Assembly (NCBI RefSeq): GCF_028640845.1
Contig: NC_080546.1
Coordinates: 76,502,697-76,566,696, forward strand
DNA from: Ahaetulla prasina
Lineage: Eukaryota > Chordata > Lepidosauria > Squamata > Colubridae
Length of the DNA: 64,000 nt
Direction of reading: 5' to 3'
Numbering within the stretch: position 1 is the stretch's first letter; each line of letters starts with the position of its first letter. A program made the position numbers and the translations under genes. The notes beneath the pieces were generated by a model. It was not told the origin of the DNA and did not search any database. It worked only from the letters and a program-made list of their open reading frames with translations. Shown here one piece after another: positions 33,160-44,303 of this stretch.

Positions 33160-33275
33160 AATACATTTGTCTGAAATGGTATAGGATTTCCTGCCTAAGC
33201 TGGGGGTTGGACTTCCAAGGCCTCCAAGGTCCCTGACAACTCTGTCATTCGGTTCTGTTCTGTTCTGTTCTATAT
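33160..33275 (+). mobile_element. CR1 3' UTR remnant with TTCTG tail
   Basis: tttcctgcctaagctggggg and caaggcctccaaggtccctg are CR1 3' UTR. The tail is a short (TTCTG)n, a further tail variant. Confidence 0.75.
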
Positions 33276-33377
33276 ACTAACTTGAAACAAAAACAGCTTG
33301 TACGGTGGCACTTTTCAAGAGCTATTGCCAATAAGAAGCCAAGAGACATTGTTACAAATGTAGGAAATTATCTAGAT

Positions 33378-33986
33378 CAGGGGTCCCCAACCTTTCGGAC
33401 CTCGGGGACCACTAAATTCATAATTTTAAATCCTGTGGACCACTAATATGATGTGCTTAATGACTGGCTGGGTGGGTGTGGCTAGGTGGTCATGTGACTG
33501 GATGGACATGTCAGTCACATTGAGGGGCGCCATGCTGGCCTCTACTCACCCCTCCTAGCCACTCCTCCCCTGCCTGCCCGGACTCCTTAGGGCCCCAAGA
33601 GGAAGCAGTTGTTGGAGCTAAACAGCCATGCCTGGAGGCTCATCGGGCTGAGATGGTCAGCCAGTTCCAGGCCATGATGCTGTCCCACTGGAACAAGGTC
33701 CTCCAGCTCTTCGCCACCAGCAGCATTTCCCTCCAGCCTTCGCCTAAAGCCCTACACCAGGAGGCTGAAGCAGACCCCAAGTTGGAATTTCTGTCCCCCT
33801 CCGACCAACACAAAAAGACTGTGAAGGGGAGACTCTCTGCAGCAACACAAGCGTTCATTGCATGTATCGTAGTTTGAGGACCCCTGATTTAGTGCAATAT
33901 AAGAAATGCAAATAATTTTTCTGCGGACCACCAAAATTTTCTCACGGACCACCGGTGGTCCACAGACCCCCAGTTGGTGACCGCTG
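33378..33986 (+). mobile_element. non-autonomous hAT element (family N5) with unexplained insert
   Basis: Opens caggggtccccaacc and closes gttggtgaccgctg. A perfect 8-bp duplication, atctagat, is at 33370-33377 and 33987-33994. The outer parts repeat the theme ggaccacta / ggaccaccggtgg. The middle (about 33590-33880) is different in composition, with an open frame of about 75 codons, and is not shared with other copies here. Confidence 0.9.
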
Positions 33987-33994
33987 ATCTAGAT

Positions 33995-34944
33995 GGTCTT
34001 TAAAGAAAGTAGACAAAGAAGATATTTACCTCTCTGAACAAATGCAAGCAGAAGTTTTCTAGAAATAACAAAAAGGAAAGTGAAAAAAAGCATGTTATCT
34101 CCAACAGATAAAATAACTTTTAGCTTCCAACCCTCCCCCACGAAAAGAAATTGTGTGAGAGTTTTTAAAATTCCAAAATCTCTTTGCTAGAAAGTAAATA
34201 ATTTTATGATCATCGATGACTGCTTTCAGTTGAGTATTATATCATCTTATAATCCCATATATTTTAAAACTTTGAAGTCTCATTGAATGCCTTCTCCTTA
34301 GTTAAAATGTTGGAACATTTGGGGAAGTTTGCAAATTACAAACTTCAGCCCTTCATACAAACTTCTCAATAACACGGCATCAACAGAATACTCCTATAAA
34401 AGCCAAACAGAAATACAACCCCCTTAAAGTTTGTAAAGGTTGTGAAGATTTATAACAGAGCTTTCTTGAAACCTTTAAATGTTAAGAAGTCATCTTGAAT
34501 GATCACAAAGTGGAAGTACAAAGCATTCAATCAGATCAGGTCAAGATCTGATTTTTTTTAATACACGCATATATATAACCAATTTTTAGAAAATACTATC
34601 ACCTAGAAGAGTTGGCAATGTCTTAGTATCTGTAACATAATTATCTTGAATAACTTAAAATTCACATTAAAGTACGCATATCATCTCAGCTTATAAAAGC
34701 CTGTGATTTCCTAAAGTAGATCTAGCTATTTCCATATGTTTTTAGCAACTGAAGTGGTAATTTAGCATTATGCCAATGTAAAGCATGCCAATATTGCATA
34801 AAATACTCGTTCTCCCTTATTAAAAAAAGCTAAACGATCTGTGGGTCATATTACTTGTTATGCTAATAACACAACATGCAGCTGATCCCCATCTTTTTAT
34901 GAATTCTGTAGTAAATATATAATTTACTATACATTACTATTTAC
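33995..34944. other. spacer, nothing recognised
   Basis: No repeat or gene recognised in about 950 bp. Confidence 0.5.
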
Positions 34945-35046
34945 TCTGCACATTCTGTTGTGGCTTATGACTTATAATGATTATACATCTATAAATTTAT
35001 AGATGTATAATCTTTACAAGTTATAAGCTACAACAGAATGTGCAGA
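34945..35046. repeat. 102-bp near-perfect palindrome
   Basis: Arms of 51 nt (34945-34995 and 34996-35046) match at 47 positions with no central loop beyond aaattt. The outer ends are tctgcacattctgttg and its complement. No similar copy is seen elsewhere in the window. It could be a small MITE or a hairpin RNA source. Confidence 0.85.
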
Positions 35047-35264
35047 ACAACAACAGGAAGAAATTATATTTTACAGCTTCAAACTCTAAAATGTTTAGCA
35101 CCCAGACTTCTCTTCCAAAAGGCAAACAGGCAGACAGTAAGAAAGGAAAAGTAGGAAAGAAAATTGTTTGTCCATTTAATCATGAATGGGTGCTTAGACC
35201 TGGCCTAGACCCTAGAAACAGTGAAGGACAGGGCCGTGGTGCCTCTGGTAGCAAAAACGGGGCT

Positions 35265-35396
35265 CCGTTTTCAGCTGTGACGGCTTCCTGCAACCCTCTG
35301 CCAGTGAAAATGGAGCTCAGGGAGGTCACATGAGGCCTGCCCGGGCTCCGTTTTCACTGGCAGAGGGCTGCAGGAAGCCGTCGCAGCCAAAAATGG
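35265..35396. repeat. imperfect inverted repeat, arms of about 54 nt
   Basis: The left arm 35265-35318 and right arm 35343-35396 are complementary at most positions; both contain acggcttcctgca-type sequence or its complement. The loop is about 24 nt. Confidence 0.75.
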
Positions 35397-35494
35397 TGGG
35401 TCGATGAGTGACATCAAGCTGGTCACATCGACCCTGGCTGCACCCACCCCGGCCCTCTGAAGTCAAACACAACCCTGACTGGGGAAGGCAAATA

Positions 35495-35711
35495 CAGTAG
35501 AACCTCTGGTCACTACCATAATTCATTCCATAACTTTGGTCACAAGCCAATTTGGTGATAATCCAAACCTAATTTTGGAAATTTGGTGCTTACAAAAAAA
35601 AAAAAAAATGGTGTGGAAGAATTGGCTGCAGGAAAAAAACTGTGATTTTTTTGGGGGGTCAGAACCTGATTTGGTCATGGTCAGAAGCATTACTGACCAG
35701 AGGTTTTACTG
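35495..35711 (+). mobile_element. TA-flanked DNA transposon (Tc1/mariner, pogo/Tigger-like MITE)
   Basis: Ends cagtagaacctctggtcac and gaccagaggttttactg are inverted repeats, flanked on both sides by TA, the mariner-type target duplication. 217 bp, with no transposase. Confidence 0.8.
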
Positions 35712-35713
35712 TA

Positions 35714-37426
35714 CTTGATTTTCCTTTGAAGCTCCTACAGTTTGATGGGGTTATTTATGTGCCTCTAGTTAAAGTGATTGCCCTGATTTCTGTCTTCCTG
35801 CTCAATGGGGTAATCCTGTTCCTGGAGCTTTGTCTTTCTTATCCTGGGGGTTAATTCTGTCAGGAAAGAGGAAAAGGGAGTTTCAGTTTACCTTAGAAAG
35901 TTTATTTTTAGCCTGATTCCCCTTATCTTAATGGTTCTACTTAAGTGTTTCTGTTGTCAGCTCTGTTACTTTTGTAACAGCTCAGGGCTGCTCTGAGTTT
36001 TCCTTTCAGCTGGTGCTTCTTGGTTTTCTTAAAGGGAGAAGGGCTGGCTTGAGTCTCTTGGCACTGTTTTCTGAGGTTTCTGGTGCCATGAGGTTTCTGC
36101 TACTGTCCTTTTCGGCTGTACTTCCCACAATATGACAAAGCTAAAATTGTTAGAGAAGTTGTTTAGCTGAACCACTGGCGCCAAACATTAGACATCAAGG
36201 GAATAATAGGGGGAAAAACCCCCACCTAATTTCATATCTTTGTCTGTGATAACTTTTTATCACTTGCTGCATTTCCCAAAGTCCAGTTTTTTTCTTCTGT
36301 TGAATATATTTCTTTGAAATATATACGGCACAAGAAAGTCATTTGTTTTCTTGATGTATAGATTTTCACCCTTTAATGTTTAAACCAGAAGAAAAGTGTT
36401 CCAAATAGTAAATACGTATTTCTGTCAAGTCACCACTGGGCATATGGAAGGCACAGATACGTTAGAATAAAGTGTAAGTTATTGTTCATGTTTAAATAAA
36501 GGCTCAATGATGACGTAAATATTTTATTTTCCCTCTTCAGGGGTGGGAGAAAAATCAACTATATTTATGCATCACCAGATGTTAGGTTGCATCATTCAAT
36601 AATGTCTTGCCTGTGTAAAATTCTTGGTGCAATTCTGTTAACAATTATGTCCACTAAGTAAATTAAAGCACCAAGTACTATACAGTAGCTATTAATATCC
36701 ATTTTTTGATATTTTTCCAAATGCTAAATATTTTAATGGAATTATAATTTTACCTAGCTATTAAAGCTTCCATTGTGCCTCTAAGGACACAAAAACTATG
36801 ATATAAAGATATCTGGTCATTTACATTTTAGTAGCACAAATTTCTTTGTGGACAATTTTATAGTGAAATGTGCATTGGAACTGCTAATGTGGATATTTTT
36901 TTTCTTTATATAACACTTTAAACTGTCTACTTTTTGAGCTTTTTTAAGAAATCTGCTTTTCATAAGGAAGAATCAGATCAGGAGTCACATTTATTTGCAT
37001 ACACACTATGAATGAATGAAGTGGGGAATGGTCTTTAGAACTATAAATTGAATAGCTTTGCTATGGGAACTGTATGCTAGTATGAATATGTAATTTATTT
37101 TATTGGAACACTACAAGGGATTTTAGAGGCATATTCCATGGATGCATGTATTTCTGAAAAAAAACATGTGGGAAATGTTTTTTCTGCACTATGACAAATG
37201 CTCTTTTACACACAGACACACATGTTGGATATTCTTTGGCAGACTATTCAGTGGAAAAATGTGCTTCATTTCATTATGTTTTGTTACAGAAGATTCATTA
37301 ATCCAGAAGAAGATTGACAATAGAACAACTAAAAAGTAACATTTTCTTCATCTGCTTAGTCTTTTTATAGTTTCCATGCCTTCTGTTTATGTTGGTTTTT
37401 TTTTAAAAGAATAAGCAGTTGGAAAA
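35714..37426. other. 1.7-kb spacer, nothing recognised
   Basis: Apparently unique AT-rich DNA. The largest open frames are about 65-70 codons and have no recognisable features. Confidence 0.5.
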
Positions 37427-37785
37427 TGTTACTTCAGCTTCAACCACAACAATACACGAGCACACAATCGATTTAAACCTAAAGTGAACCACTCCAATCT
37501 TGATTATAGAAAATATGACTTCAGTAACAGAGTTGTAAATGCCTGGAATGCACTACCTGACTCCGTGGTCTCATCCCAAAATCCCCAAAACTTTAACCAA
37601 AGACTGTCTACTGTTGACCTCACCCCATTCCTAAGAGGTCTGTAAGGGGCATGCATAAGAGCACCAGTGTGCCTACTGTTCCTGTCCTAATGTTCCCTTT
37701 GGTTCTATTCAATTTGTGTGGTTATTTCATGCTTATACTTATATATATTGTTGTATTTGACAAAATAAATAAATAAAATATACAT
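37427..37785 (+). pseudogene. AATA-tailed CR1/L3-like LINE 3' end
   Basis: Encodes RKYDFSNRVVNAWNALPDSV and LSTVDLTPFLRGL at the C-terminus, stops, then has the 3' UTR (gtaaggggcatgcataagag) and an (AAATA)n tail. The frame is clean over its short length. Confidence 0.9.
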
Positions 37786-37994
37786 TTGTTTTCAACCTAT
37801 TGTTGCTGTAAAAGTTCTGCCCATCAAACCAAATTTGGCTAGATAGGAATATCGAATCTTTTCTCAAATTCAGTGCTGTTCCTTATTTTTCATAATATCT
37901 GCTTTCTAGAACAGTCATTGCCCTGAGATACGGGTGGCCCCAAGTCTGTTAGCCTTCTGGAAGGACTTGATAACTTGCTTCACAATGGCATAGT

Positions 37995-38253
37995 CAGAGA
38001 TGATATTCAGCCAGTTCAGACCGTTTGAGGTGAACCAATAGTGGAAATTGTGGGTGGGCACGCCCTCCTGCCCCAGCTCTATGCCTCCCTGTTTGGCAGG
38101 TTTCTGAGACAGGGCGCATGCACGGAAGGCGTGTGTGAGAGCAAAATGCATGCACAGAAGGCAGGGTGCATGTGTGGAAGACATGTGTACACATGACGCC
38201 AACGTGCACATGCGCGCAGAACCGGTGGTAACAAAAAGTGAAACCCACCACTG
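37995..38253 (+). mobile_element. non-autonomous hAT element (family N1)
   Basis: Opens cagagatgatattcagcc and closes gaaacccaccactg. Flanks ggcatagt and ggcacagc match at six of eight. It lies against the 5' end of the SINE at 38254. Confidence 0.75.
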
Positions 38254-38605
38254 GGCACAGCGGTTAGAGTGCAGTACTGCTGGCTGCCTGCAATTTGACA
38301 GTTCAAATCTCACCAGGCTCAAGGGTGACTCAGCCTTCCCTCCTTCCAAGGTGGGTAAAATGAGGACCCAGATTGTTGGGGGCAAATATGCTGACTCTGT
38401 AAACTGCTTAGCGAGGAGGCTGGAAAGCACTATGAAGCGGTCAGTGGTGCGATTCAGCCAGTTCGCACCACTTCGGGAGAACCGGTTGTTAACTTTCTGA
38501 GCAGTTTGGTGAACTAGTTGTTGGAAGAAATCATTAGGGCAGAGAACCGTTTGTTAAATTATTTGAATCCCACCGCTGGAAGCGGTATATAACTGCTATT
38601 GCTAA
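38254..38605 (+). mobile_element. tRNA-derived SINE (MIR/CORE-like), split by a hAT
   Basis: Same family as 11362. B box gacagttcaaatctc, core tgactcagccttccctcc and aaaatgaggacccagattgt, tail gcggtatataactgctattg. The hAT at 38442-38578 interrupts the tail. Confidence 0.87.
38442..38578 (+). mobile_element. 137-bp hAT MITE inside a SINE, perfect TSD
   Basis: Opens cagtggtgcgattcagcc and closes tttgaatcccaccgctg. A perfect 8-bp duplication of SINE sequence, gaagcggt, lies at 38434-38441 and 38579-38586. The termini and the gaaccggttgttaa motif resemble a widespread hAT lineage known from several tetrapods, but I cannot name it safely. Confidence 0.93.
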
Positions 38606-39737
38606 TGTCATTCTTCCTTCGGGTTCTGAGACCAGGTGATGCAGTACAATTCAAGTGGGGTTTTAGTCATCTTTAAATTACCTGTATGCATCTTACTTCG
38701 TGTTATTTTATGTACTGTTTTTATTAGCTATGCAGTTCTTTGGTTAAGATGGGCACCTGTGTGAAGACATTTAAAGAATTCATAGAACATTGCATTGCAA
38801 ATCCAAATATATTTTCTGACGATTCTTGCTTATTTCTACAGAGTTTAAAAAAAGATGCTTTGTAATTGGATACAAATGGATTCATTGCCATGAGCACCTT
38901 TTTCTGCTTGAGGATATGTGCTTGCATAAATCACAAAGATATTCATTAACTTCTGACTTTCAGATACCATAAATACAGTTGCCAAAAGCAGCACTACTCA
39001 CTCTGAATAAAGTGCATGATCCCTCTAACTCTGGTCACCATATGTGAGTTTCATGTCATTATTTCTCAGGAATACTATAGCCCAGTTATCTTGAGATATT
39101 AAAAAAATAAATGAACACTACCATTGTTCTAAGAAAGCACAGTTTTTACCTTTTAGCTTGACCATTTAGAAAGCAGCTTTTATACTTCTCAATTGGTATT
39201 CCTTGAAATAATTTTCTCCGTGTATGTCCACAAAAATAACTATTTTTCTTCCTTTTGCTCCCATTATTCTAAATTGGATCATTGCTTCGTTTTTTTAAAG
39301 TGAAATAATAATGATACGTTTGGTGCCTGATTTAAAATTATTAAGTTTAAATTATTCTTAATGTGAGGCTTTCTACTTATTATTTAAAATTATTTTGTAG
39401 TAGCTGCTATTTATTTTCTAAGCTAGACATATTATACCAGAAAGATATTTCAGCTAGCCAAATCTCAATTGTATCAAGAGTAAGAGCCAAAAATCAATGG
39501 TCCTGCCAAGGTTCAGATGGTTCTGGCCAAGGTTGTCCTTTCAGGTTGTGACTTCTGTATTTTTTGGACATTTCACCTTTCCTAGTTTATTTTTCCTCCC
39601 CAGTTCCTCTCTTGCTACAGGACTGGAGAGAATCAGAGTTGTTTAAAAATTGGGGGTGGGGGAAATAGGAGTGAAAAAAAAAATCTCCTTAATTTTGATG
39701 TTATTAAAAGTATTGTGCTGGACCTGGGGTCCCGTTA
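38606..39737. other. spacer, nothing recognised
   Basis: About 1.1 kb with no repeat or gene recognised. Confidence 0.5.
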
Positions 39738-39745
39738 GACTATAG

Positions 39746-39997
39746 CAGGAGTGCTATTCAGAAGGTTCTGGAGAAATGGTAATGGAAATTTTGAGTAGTT
39801 CAAAGAACCAGCAAATACCATCTCTGGCTAGCCCCAGAGTGGGGTGGGAATAGAGATTTTGCAATATCCTTCCTCCAGGAGTGGGGAGGAATGGGGATTT
39901 TGCAGTATCCTTCCCCTGCCACGCCAACCAAGCTACACCATGCCCACCAAGCCACGCCCACAGAACAGGTAGTAAAAAAAATTGAATTCCGCCATTG
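39746..39997 (+). mobile_element. non-autonomous hAT element (family N1)
   Basis: Opens caggagtgctattcagaagg and closes attgaattccgccattg. Flanks gactatag (39738-39745) and ggctatag (39998-40005) match at seven of eight. Confidence 0.85.
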
Positions 39998-40005
39998 GGC
40001 TATAG

Positions 40006-41084
40006 GATCTTAACTTCTGCCCAATAGTTAAGATCTAATAATGTAATGTATAAACCTTAACAGTGAAAATAGATTTTACAGATCAATATTTATGAATCTT
40101 CAGTAGCAGCCAACAGCAGAACTGGTAGGGCCACCAGATCTGGGATGTAAAAATTCATCCAGGTGGTCACTAGAAGATAGACAGCTGTTGAGCATTTTCT
40201 ACATCTCTTTCCTGCGATATTCCAGATATCAGTCCTAGAATTTGACGTACACATTTTAAGTTAGAGACATTTTGGAGGATATTTTTCTCTGCAGAGATAA
40301 AATCCACAACTCAAAAGGATTTATGCCAGATATCATCCCCATGTCCAAAAATAGTTCTGAAAACATTTTGACAACAGGTCACCAACAGGTTAAGGACTCC
40401 AAGGGCAAGGTTTCTTTTCAAAGAATTTTGCCTCAGGATGAATGAAAGCGTACTGTATATATCCAGCTAGAGTTTGTACTACATGTCAATAGGTCTACAA
40501 ATCTCATTCAAGCCTCCAAAGACTGTTTCAGATCATGAACTCTATATATTTTTTAGAGAATTAGACTATATTTTGTAAACAGTCTTAGCCCCATTGATTC
40601 AAATGTGAAATTGAATGAAATCTGTAGACCCAGTTGGGAAAAATCTTGAACACACTGGCATTTACTTCTAAGCAAACATTGAGAGGTAGAAATAGCTCTT
40701 TTAAACAGATAAATTATTACCTCTGACATTAGTGGAAAATCTTCAAGATAAATACTGAAAGTAATAAATTTAAACCAGGGATAAAGCAACATGTATCTTC
40801 ATTCAAAGGCTTTCATAAAATATAGTATGTTGTGAAAAAGGTACCATTTCTTCGTCTATCTTTTTCCTTCACATTTTCCCCCCATTTACTTGGTAATAAC
40901 TATAAATCTCAACTTCAGTATTGATTTTTTTTCTCCTTTATGCTGACTCCAAAGCCACACATTTGCTTTCACAAGCTGCTGATGTCAAAAATGGAAGATC
41001 AAGATGAATCCAGCGGTTAGATTGAAAGGATGAAAATATTGTAGGTAAAAGCAAAGAAGACTTTTCAGTTTATCTCTGGATTTG
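40006..41084. other. spacer, nothing recognised
   Basis: About 1.1 kb of AT-rich DNA with no repeat or gene recognised. Confidence 0.5.
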
Positions 41085-41574
41085 TATAAAAATGTTTTAA
41101 TTCAAAAAGTTTTACAAAAAATTTTTTCCCCCCCCTTTCCCCCCAACCCCCCTCCCTTTACTAATCCCCTCCCCCCTGATTTCCTGAAACAAGCACAAGG
41201 TATAGTTAAAAATAAAACAAACATATGCTAAGAAAATTTTTCCCCAAAACTATTATACCAATTTTCCCTCTCTAGCTCTGACTTCCTCCTAACATAACCA
41301 AAATCCTTCAAAAAAAAATTAGCAGTTAACAGTAATAAGATATGTAAAGCAATAGAACAAATTAATCCTAAAGTATTTAAAACCAGCTAAAGCATAAAAA
41401 TCCAATCCCATTCAGAGAATATCTCCCTTATAGCTTCTATAACCATATAATTTTCCCCCCAGGTCTTTCTTACATAAGATCTTTCGAGAATATTCTATTT
41501 AAAATTCAGTACAACACATTATAAAATTTCAATACAGAAAATTACAATATCTATTCAACTTTAGTCCTTCCTCG

Positions 41575-42138
41575 TCAAAATCCAGTATAAATCCAAATAT
41601 CTAGTCTTTTATGATAGATATAAAACATATAATCAACCCATTTCTTCCAGATTTTCCTCACATGTTGTCTTTCAAGGACACTAATATTTTTGTCTGTTAA
41701 TATTTCAAAACAACCTTGTTTCAAGGATAATACTTTTGTCTCTTGCCATTTTTTTTGATGCATTAATCTCTGTCTTTCCTTCATTACTCCTTTTGAAAAG
41801 TCAATCACAATATTTCCTAGTAGTTCCTTATGTCCAAGAATCCACAAATTACTGCTATATATTTCATCAGTCCAAAAAGAGAACTCTTGGAAAGCATTAA
41901 CCCTGTGAGTTTTTTCGGTTCGGGAGACAGCCTCCTGTAGCACAAATTCAGGCATTTCATCCAAACTATTTAAAGAAAACTTCTTTACATCAACTTGTTT
42001 ATTCACGATCATATCTTCATATTTATCCACTTTTGTTTGTATCTCCTCCATTCCATTTTCCAAGTCCTGATTACACTGGTTAATTTCCTCCAAGCTCTCA
42101 TCCAAAACGTCCCCATTTTTTATCAATTTGTATTTTTG
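41575..42138 (-). pseudogene. L1-derivative ORF, main part (coiled coil plus ORF2-like tail)
   Basis: About 187 codons open to the stop at 41575. Residues roughly 15-50 (LIKNGDVLDESLEEIN onward) have heptad spacing of a coiled coil, as in L1 ORF1 proteins. The last 35-40 residues, including ISVLERQHVRKIWKKWVDYM, align with the extreme C-terminus of ORF2 in L1-A (EWKKWIDYIQCRYQ). The middle is not clearly assignable. The frame is open at its left-hand start and continues at the far side of the L2: five codons including an ATG lie at 45504-45518 and read in frame across one copy of the 7-bp duplication, giving about 192 residues. I infer an RNA-binding or chaperone-like role only by analogy with ORF1. 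Confidence 0.6.
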
Positions 42139-42325
42139 AATAATTTATTTATTTATTTATTTATTTTTCAAATTTATATACCGCCCTATCTCCCTAAGGA
42201 CTCAGGGCGGTTCACAGGCAGTTAAAATACATATAAATACAGATTAAAAAACAATTAAAAAACTTATTCTATTGCCCCAAATTTAAAATAGTATAAATAA
42301 TAAAAACCCCTTAAAACCCATAACT

Positions 42326-43825
42326 TTAAAATCTAATCCAGTCCCGCGCAGATAAATAAGTGTGTTTTAAGCTCGCGACGAAAGGTTCGGAGGTCCGGAA
42401 GTTGGCGAAGTCCTGGAGGGAGTTCGTTCCAGAGGGTGGGAGCCCCACAGAAGGCCCTTCCCTGGGTGTCGCCAGACGGCACTGCCTAGCTGACGGCACC
42501 CTGAGGAGTCCCTCTCTGTGAGAGCGCACGGTCGGTGAGAGGTATTTGGTAGCAGTAGGCGGTCCCGTAAATAGCCCGGCCCTATGCCATGGGCGCTTTA
42601 AAGATTGTCACCAGCACCTTGAAGCGCACCGGAAGGCCACAGGTAGCCAGTGCAGTCTGCGCAGGATAGGTGTAACACGGGAGCCACGAGGGCTCCCTCT
42701 ATCACCAGCGCAGCTGCATTCTGAACTAACTGGAGCCTCCGGATGCCCCTCAAGGGAGCCCCATGTGAGAGCATTGCAATAATCCAGGCGAGACGTCACG
42801 AGGGCGTGAGTGACCGTGCATAAGGCATCCCGGTCTAGAAAGGGGCGCAACTGGCGCACCAGGCGAACCTGGTGGAAAGCTCTCCTGGAGATGGCCGTCA
42901 AATGATCTTCAAAAGACAGCCGTTCATCCAGGAGAATGCCCAGATTGCGCACCCTCTCCATCGGGGCCAGTGACTCGCCCCCAACAGTCAGCCGAGGACT
43001 CAGCTGACTGTACCGGGATGCCAGCATCCACAGCCACTCTGTCTTGGAAGGATTGAGCTTGAGCCTGTTTCTCCCCATCCAGACCCGTATGGCTTCCAAA
43101 CACCGGGACAGCACTTCGATAGCTTCATTGGGGTGGCCCGGTGTGGAGAAGTACAGCTGGGTGTCATCAGCGTACAGCTGGTACCTCACACCGAAGCCAC
43201 TGATGATCTCACCCAGCGGCTTCATATAGATGTTGAACAGAAGGGGCGAGAGAATCGACCCCTGCGGCACCCCACAAGTGAGGCGCCTCAGGGCCGACCT
43301 CTGCCCCCCTGTCAACACTGTCTGCGACCGGTCGGAGAGATAGGAGGAGAACCACCGATAAACGGTGCCTCCCACTCCCAATCCCTCCAACCGGCGCAGC
43401 AGGATACCATGGTCGATGGTATCGAAAGCCGCTGAGAGGTCTAATAGGACCAGGACAGAGGAACAACCCCTATCCCTGGCCCTCCAGAGATCATCCACCA
43501 ATGCGACCAAAGCCGTCTCCGTGCTGTAGCCGGGCCGGAAACCGGACTGGAACGGGTCTAGATAGACAGTTTCATCCAGGTGCAGGGGAAACTGATATGC
43601 CACCATACTCTCTACAACCTTCGCCGTGAAGCGAAGGTTGGAGACCGGACGATAATTACCTAAGACAGGGAGGGCTTCTTGAGGAGGGGCCTCACCACCG
43701 CCTCTTTCAAGGCGGCCGGAAAGACTCCCTCCAACAAGGAGGCACTCGTAATCGCCTGGAGCCAGCCTCGTGTCACCTCCTGAGTGGCCAGCACCAGCCA
43801 GGAGGGGCACGGGTCCAGTAAACAC
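42326..43825 (-). pseudogene. L2 ORF2 reverse transcriptase and C-terminus
   Basis: An open run of about 405 residues (43825-42608). It carries NYRPVSNLRF (early RT), LVLLDLSAAFDTIDHGILL (motif A with D), GVPQGSILSPLLFNIYM, the active site YQLYADDTQLYFS (motif C) and NPSKTEWLWM. Catalytic aspartates of motifs A and C are present. A shift near 42720 breaks the C-terminal domain, whose remainder (RSHREGLLRVPSARQCRLA) is in the same frame at 42529-42326 after several stops. This was a reverse transcriptase that copied its own RNA at nicked DNA; this copy is dead. Confidence 0.88.
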
Positions 43826-44303
43826 GTGGTGGCATTCAGCCTACCCAGCAACCTGTCCATGTCCTCGGGAGCCACAGGGTCAAACTCATCCCAGAAAATG
43901 TCACCAAGACCACCCTCAGACGCCTCATCTGAATCGCCGCAATTTTGGTCTAGACCGTCTCGAAGCTGAACGATTTTATCGTATAGATAACCGTTAAACT
44001 CCTCAGCACGTCCCTGCAACGGGTCATCCCGCTCCCCCTGGTGAAGGAGGGAACGGGTCACGCGAAACAGGGCGGCTGGGCGGTTATCTGCCGACGCAAT
44101 GAGGGAGGCGTAGCAACGCCTCGCTTCCTCAGTGCCACCAGGTAGGTCCTAGTATAGGACCTAACTAGTGTCCGATCAGCCTCTAAATGGCTAGACCTCC
44201 AGGAGCTCTCTAGGCGTCTTCTCCGGCGTTTCATCCCTCTCAGCTCCTCCGAGGACCAAGGAGCCGGTTGGGATCTGCGCCGGGTCAGAGGCCGCAGAGG
44301 CAC
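43660..44303 (-). pseudogene. L2 ORF2 linker between EN and RT, frameshifted
   Basis: Two overlapping frames (44303-44058 and 44061-43660) encode the region between endonuclease and RT, with [12 protein letters not shown] and YDKIVQLRDGLDQN-type segments. Three frame changes lie between the EN frame and the RT frame, so the ORF cannot be translated as one protein. Confidence 0.75.

Noticed and set aside
35714..37426. Possible host exon in the long unmasked stretch
   Set aside because: No open frame above about 70 codons, no convincing splice-bounded coding block, AT-rich composition; left as spacer.
37915..38500. Overlapping ORFs of 75-171 codons on both strands
   Set aside because: They cross the hAT and SINE boundaries mapped by target duplications, so they are chance frames in repeats.
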